Assembly: GCF_901000735.1 (NCBI RefSeq)
Contig: NC_081544.1
Location: forward strand, 33,121,235 to 33,185,234
Source: Corylus avellana
Taxonomy: Eukaryota; Streptophyta; Magnoliopsida; Fagales; Betulaceae
Reading direction: 5' to 3'
DNA: 64,000 bases
The notes below the pieces were generated by a model. That model made no database searches. It was not told the DNA's origin and saw only the letters and a program-made list of their open reading frames with translations. The position numbers and the translations under genes are program-made. Below, piece after piece: positions 59,401 through 64,000 of the stretch. Numbering within the stretch: the first letter of the stretch is position 1; each line of letters opens with the position of its first letter.

Positions 59401-61352
59401 CCTGATTCAACAAGATATGGTGTCCTATGACTCAATAGATTCTCTTCGTTCTCAAGTTCATATTTCCGATGTATGAGCTAAGAAATCAAATACTGCTGGA
59501 TAAACTCTGTGATTAGCATCCCTTGTAGGAAGGCTTCTCATCGGTACTTCAACTTTATTCTTGTGGCTTGGCTGCTAGAATGCAGAACATTTAATTTGTT
59601 AGGAGTTGTGGACTCTGTTGAATATCTTTTACCTGATCTTGATTGAGGTTTGAAGGGAGGTGATGCCAATTATTTGTGCCAGTAGAATTTATTTCCTTGA
59701 AAGATAATTTGGGAAGCTACTGAAGAGCCAAAAATTCTGCAGCCTTTATGTTTAAGAGATGCCTTTGCAGCTTTGTTTTAGTAGAGGAGAGAAAGTGTGA
59801 TTCTTCGGGAATGGATTCTGGGATTTGGGGCATTTGATCCAAGCAATAGACTAGTGTTGCATGGGGCAAACACTGCAATTTGTTGAGTCATTAAGGCCTG
59901 GGTTTAGGACTTTGTAAGTTTGGGCTGGATGCACCTTGAACTTTTAAGGGCTTGGTTGGGCTTCATTTTAGATCACCAATTGGAAAAGATATGGTTTCAT
60001 TTGCTCATTCATCAAATTACTGCATTCTGCTCCTAATACAAAGTTGAATACTTGTTCCCGACTTTAGTAGGCTTCTATTTGCACTTCTACTAGTGATGGA
60101 AAATGATGGTTATGCGCTTAATAAAATAAAATGCCATTATATAAACTTGGCTTAGAAGTGAAAGTTGATGCATGAATTTTTATTTTAATTAAGCAATATT
60201 TAGTTCCTTTCTACAGACTTATTAACTGATTCATTTTTCATGATGCTGGTGTCAGATTCTTGAAATGGACACTTACAGGTACCATGGTCATTCCATGTCT
60301 GATCCTGGAAGCACATACCGCACTCGCGACGAGATTTCTGGTGTGAGACAGGTTGATCCTTGCTTAACACTATTTCCCTTGATGGAAACATCTGTTTATT
60401 TTATTTAGAAGGATTCCTATCTTAGAGTTCTTTTTTGGTCAATCTGATTCTAGGAGCGTGATCCAGTTGAAAGAGTAAGAAAGCTGGTATTATCTCATGA
60501 TCTAGCTACTGAAAAGGAGCTAAAGGTAATTTATGACACTTGACTTCGTACTTGAATTTGCATGATTGGGATTCAATGTTTTGATTTTGGTTTGGTGTGA
60601 AAATTTCCATGATTGGGTTTAGATGCAATTTTTTAATTTCCCCTTTTCTTCATCATCATCATACTTGATGTTTGGGATATTCCTGACAGGCATTGTCTTC
60701 CTGGAAGTATACTCTGAATTCATGATGAAGTTATAAATTTGGATATAATGATTGAACAGAACTGAATAAAATTTTTGTCCCTCTGCAGGATTTGGAGAAG
60801 GAAATAAGAAAACAAGTTGATGAAGCCATTGCTCAAGCCAAGGTAAGAAGCATGACTGCAGTTGTACTTTTGAAATTGTTTTGCAGTTCTTGTTCCTATT
60901 TGTAGCTTGCGTACTCTTTATCTTTTGCAATTTATAGAGATACATTATTGAGTATTTTCAAACAGCTGATGGTGATTTATTTTTTTCAATCCTTCCAATA
61001 TTTCCAGGAAAGTCCAATGCCGGAACCTTCTGAACTATTTTCCAATGTGTATGCCAAAGGATTAGGAGTTGAGGTACTTTTTCTTTCCACCATTTCTATT
61101 TATTTTTTGTTGTCAATGTCTTCAATGTTATTGTTCCTGGTTTCTTCCATTTTAAGACCTTAATATCGAAAACAATCACTTAATGCAATGAGGTATCAGC
61201 TTTACAAATTGGCTGCTGGATCATGCATTTATGGATGAAGCTATAGATTCACACCTGATTAAACTTTTTGTGCGTTGTGATGTTGATTTTTCTAATTTCG
61301 GTTGCAGGCTTTTGGACCAGATAGGAAAGAACTCAGAGCTGTGCTTCCATAA
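56436..61352 (+). CDS. Mitochondrial pyruvate dehydrogenase E1 component subunit alpha
   Basis: Exons: 56436-57150, 57272-57351, 59003-59080, 60256-60351, 60454-60525, 60789-60842, 61008-61073 and 61308-61352. All keep frame and total 401 aa. Residues 1 to about 35 are Ser/Arg/Leu-rich with no acids, as in a mitochondrial presequence. The thiamine diphosphate motif runs from GDG (207-209) to NN (236-237). The phosphorylation loop [14 protein letters not shown] is present; Ser304 is the regulatory site 1 equivalent and Ser310 the site 2 equivalent. With E1-beta it decarboxylates pyruvate and passes the acetyl group to E2 in the matrix, feeding acetyl-CoA to the TCA cycle. The plastid E1-alpha is excluded by the N-terminus and by the close match to mitochondrial forms ([28 protein letters not shown]). 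Intron 2 begins with GC instead of GT. The third base of the last codon before it and the next exon ([11 protein letters not shown]) leave no other in-frame junction. Confidence 0.95.
57586..57821. mobile_element. MITE-like foldback in intron 2 of the PDH E1-alpha gene
   Basis: The left arm (about 57586-57655: acaaatttccttcaaac, then cttcaacctactctaataag, then tgacaagtg) is the near-perfect reverse complement of the right arm (about 57752-57821). The arms are about 70 bp and the loop about 95 bp. There is no coding capacity. Boundaries are good to a few bases and the target duplication is unclear. Confidence 0.7.
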
Positions 61353-61780
61353 TTTGACATTTATGTTGGAGGTTGCCAAAACCCCTAGGAACAATAAGAG
61401 GTTTGAGTGAAGATGGTCATCTCATCTTGGTTTTTGAATTTCATTCCTTGTTTTGTATAGGAAACTGATTCTTGTAGCTATGTGGCAGAATTGTTACATT
61501 CTGACTACTTTTTTGGGGGAGCCTACAATCTGATATTTCTGTGATTGATTTTAATATTTTCGTGCTCCAGAATATCTGAATATAAACATTTAAGGATGAG
61601 GAGTTTTTCCTGCGCAACTCCCCTTATTTCTGTTAATTGTTAATTGCTAGAGTTGTGGGTTTGTTTTCTTGCTAGTTGCCTCCTATATGTACAAGTGGAC
61701 ATCCTGTATTCGCATTTTTTTAATAAAAGAAAAGGTATTTGACATTTTTCATACTAGTTTTCTTTCTCCTTGGGGGATGT
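61353..61780 (+). terminator. 3' UTR and poly(A) region of PDH E1-alpha
   Basis: After the TAA stop the sequence is T-rich, as expected for a plant 3' UTR. An AATAAA lies at 61722-61727, about 370 bases past the stop, preceded by 'ttgttttcttg'-type U-rich stretches and 'tgtacaagtgg'. The exact cleavage site cannot be placed. Confidence 0.5.
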
Positions 61781-61966
61781 CTTCATAGTATGACGTGTTT
61801 GTGGTATACGGGATGTTGACCCAAAACTGATTTGATGATGCAATAAAATAAAATCTTATTCTGTGTATCTAATGGTATTGGTTCCGATGGGTTTTAAGCA
61901 ATAGTTAGTTTTTGGCGAAGGGGTTCGATCCTCTAGCCACAAGGGTGTGGATGTAGGTGGTTTGGA

Positions 61967-62106
61967 CCTGGATCCTCTCCATGATCCATTTAGTTATTTT
62001 CAGGGGGTAATTTTGTAATTTTACATTTAAAAAAAAAATACAAAAATACAAAAATACCTCCTAAAAATAACTAAATGGATCCCGAAATGGAGGATCCTTC
62101 TCCAGG
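61967..62106. mobile_element. 140-bp foldback element
   Basis: The left arm, cctggatcctctccatgatcc followed by atttagttatttt, is complementary with a few mismatches to the right arm ending aggatccttctccagg. The loop is A-rich. It is a small non-autonomous MITE-like repeat. Confidence 0.6.
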
Positions 62107-62339
62107 TGGTTCGATGCTGCAGAGGTTCACTGTGGTTAGTGGATGATAGTGGGCTGTGATTGGAGAATTTGGAGGTATGTTGGTTGTGGCATAATGGGTC
62201 TTCTTTTTTCTTTCTTCTTTTTGGGCTATGGATGGTCATGGTTCACCTCAATTGGTTGTTGAGAAAATTAGGTAAGGGGAAAAAAATTTAGACCAAATGA
62301 GTTGAACCGAAAGGTCCGGAAATCCCGAAATTGGCCCAA

Positions 62340-62612
62340 TAGATCTGCAAATCAGGATCTACTGAAATTCTTAGAGAATTCTAGTTTCTGAAATTTCAGA
62401 TCTAAGCTGTCCATTTTTCATCTAAGGGTCATTGTTCTGTCACGTGTCTCAGTACTAATAAAATAATAAAATAATAAATATTATTATTTTATTAATAGTA
62501 GGACACGTGGCAAAATAATGACTATTGGATGAAAAATAGACGGCTTAGATCTGAAATTTCAGAAATTGAAATTTCTTAAAAATTTCGGTGGATCCAGATC
62601 CATAGATCTGCT
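62340..62612. mobile_element. 273-bp foldback element (MITE-like)
   Basis: The left arm (agatctgcaaatcaggatct ... tctgaaatttcagatctaag) is complementary to the right arm (cttagatctgaaatttcaga ... ggatccagatccatagatct). The arms meet near 62470 around 'ataataaatattattattttat'. It contains 'cacgtgtc' and 'gacacgtggc' palindromic parts within the arms. There is no coding capacity. Confidence 0.7.
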
Positions 62613-64000
62613 GGCCGGTGCAAGCAGCGAATTGATCCGTATTAATTGCACTTATAGCTGTTACTGCAGTGTAATTTGGTTGTGGCCGTTGATTGGTTAG
62701 TTCAATGGCCCGTTTATGACGATACAGTTGGGTCGATGATTGGAATCCAATAAGAACTAACCTATCGATTCGACTTTTTTTTTTTTTTTTTCTTCTTCTG
62801 AGGATTGATACCAAACCTGAAAAGATTACAATATAATAGGTAATTTTAGGTATATGAGACCATTTCCGTGTCAAATATACTTTATCAAGCATATTTCTTT
62901 ATCAACAACCCAACAACCCAACAAACCATAATCATTCTTATTCTTAATAACATTTAAAAACCTTATGAAAATTCATCATACAAATATTGTGTTCAGCAGT
63001 AGCCTGTCAAAGCATTAGCTCTGATGTCATTATTAAGAAAATGATCATATTACCAGGTTCACGGTGTTGCATGATTCATTATTGGAAATAACAACATAGT
63101 AAGGATGAGGTAATAAGGCAGTTATTTCCTGTGGTGCACTCTCCTTTGTTCTCTGGATGGGCAGCTAATGGGCCTGCTTAGCCCATTGAGATATGTCGTT
63201 TAGGCCCAAAAGTATATTAGCAGCGGCAGAACTAGGTAAGGCTTTGGGGGGCTAATATGGCCCTAAAATTTTACAAGTACTCATAAATTCTATTATTTTT
63301 TATGTAATATCCCCTCCAAAATTAATTTTTTAACCCCAAAAGTCTTTATTTATTTATTTCAGTTTTGTTCCCACAGTTCAATGTTTAGTTCCCCACTGTA
63401 TATCCGTGTATAATATATACATCATGCATGCATGCCATTCCCCATTTGAAACACGAGGTTCGTAGTTCCCATTCCCAACACCTGAATCTAGGGCCAGGAT
63501 TTTCTTAATATTTAAAGCCATAGTCGAAAGAGTTCACAGCTGATGCTACTTTTAAGAATCTATATAACCAATGGAGGTATGACAACATACGCCATTCTTC
63601 AATTGTATAACAAAACGGTCGACTATACGCTTAATTTACGGTGTCTTTCGGTGGTTTATAAAGGTTTATCGGTGTCGCAAAATATCACGTGTTCATGTAA
63701 TTTTGTGGTAAAGAAAGCACGAAGCACGCCCGTTTCACGGGCTAGTTGAGGTGGTCAGCAATAGCCAATAGGATTGATCCCTCTCCGATCCGATGGTCCA
63801 TCTGTTCTGTGGGGCCCAATACAGAGGACGGGTCCTACACTCCTACCTCCTCCACCCATGGCCCATGGGGGCCACGACCCATTTTGATATGCGGACAGCG
63901 CGGCACCGTCCGAGCCTGCTTGAGAGAGGGGCCCTGGGTCCCGGTCCGTGCTAGTTTAGCATCACAGGCAGAGTATCCTATGCATTGCACCCTACACCAC
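62613..64000. other. Intergenic DNA to the right edge; GC-rich last ~250 bp
   Basis: The stretch 62613-63750 is AT-rich without a supportable gene (T-run at about 62767-62790). From about 63770 the composition turns GC-rich ('ggggcccaatacagagg', 'ccatggcccatgggggcc'). That would suit the promoter or first exon of a gene beyond the window, but no coding frame can be defended here. Confidence 0.45.

Overview
This is nuclear DNA of a eudicot plant. The genes are intron-rich with GT-AG splice sites. They encode plant-typical proteins, and the long AT-rich intergenic stretches carry foldback (MITE-like) elements, SINEs and microsatellites. Several foldbacks have a core rich in 'gggggtggcc'-type sequence, which I associate with woody rosids (possibly Fagales). 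That last point is a weak inference.

Layout. (1) Positions 1-17528 are one ~9 kb locus present twice and separated by exactly 100 N (8440-8539). Each copy runs from the 5' end of a GT92 (DUF23) glycosyltransferase gene (minus strand), through ~6.9 kb of non-coding DNA, to the 3' exons of a TORTIFOLIA1-like microtubule-associated protein gene (minus strand). The copies differ only by scattered SNPs, simple-repeat length changes and small indels. Both genes are cut at the gap in complementary ways. I read this as two allelic contig ends placed end to end (false duplication), not a biological tandem duplication. (2) 16489-20713 is the complete TORTIFOLIA1-like gene in five inferred exons. (3) 20714-33065 is 12.3 kb without a supported gene. 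It holds a three-unit ~106 bp tandem repeat, a 407 bp foldback and a 612 bp Mutator-like MITE with 9 bp target duplications. (4) 33066-43125 (+) is a SIN3-like transcriptional co-repressor scaffold in 22 inferred exons. Its 1.7 kb seventh intron carries a SINE with a 10 bp target duplication and a degenerate plastid-type trnQ fragment. (5) 46337-52260 (-) is ISE2/DExH15, a chloroplast DEVH-box RNA helicase in 8 exons (1176 aa). (6) 56436-61352 (+) is the mitochondrial pyruvate dehydrogenase E1-alpha subunit in 8 exons (401 aa), with one GC-AG intron. (7) 61353-64000 is intergenic with two foldback elements and a GC-rich right edge.

The genes are unrelated housekeeping or regulatory genes and do not form a pathway or cluster. 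I found no CRISPR array, no intact autonomous transposon and no evidence of a novel multi-gene system. The points most worth checking are the false duplication, the GC-AG intron, the organelle-derived tRNA fragment and the mobile-element insertions with visible target duplications.
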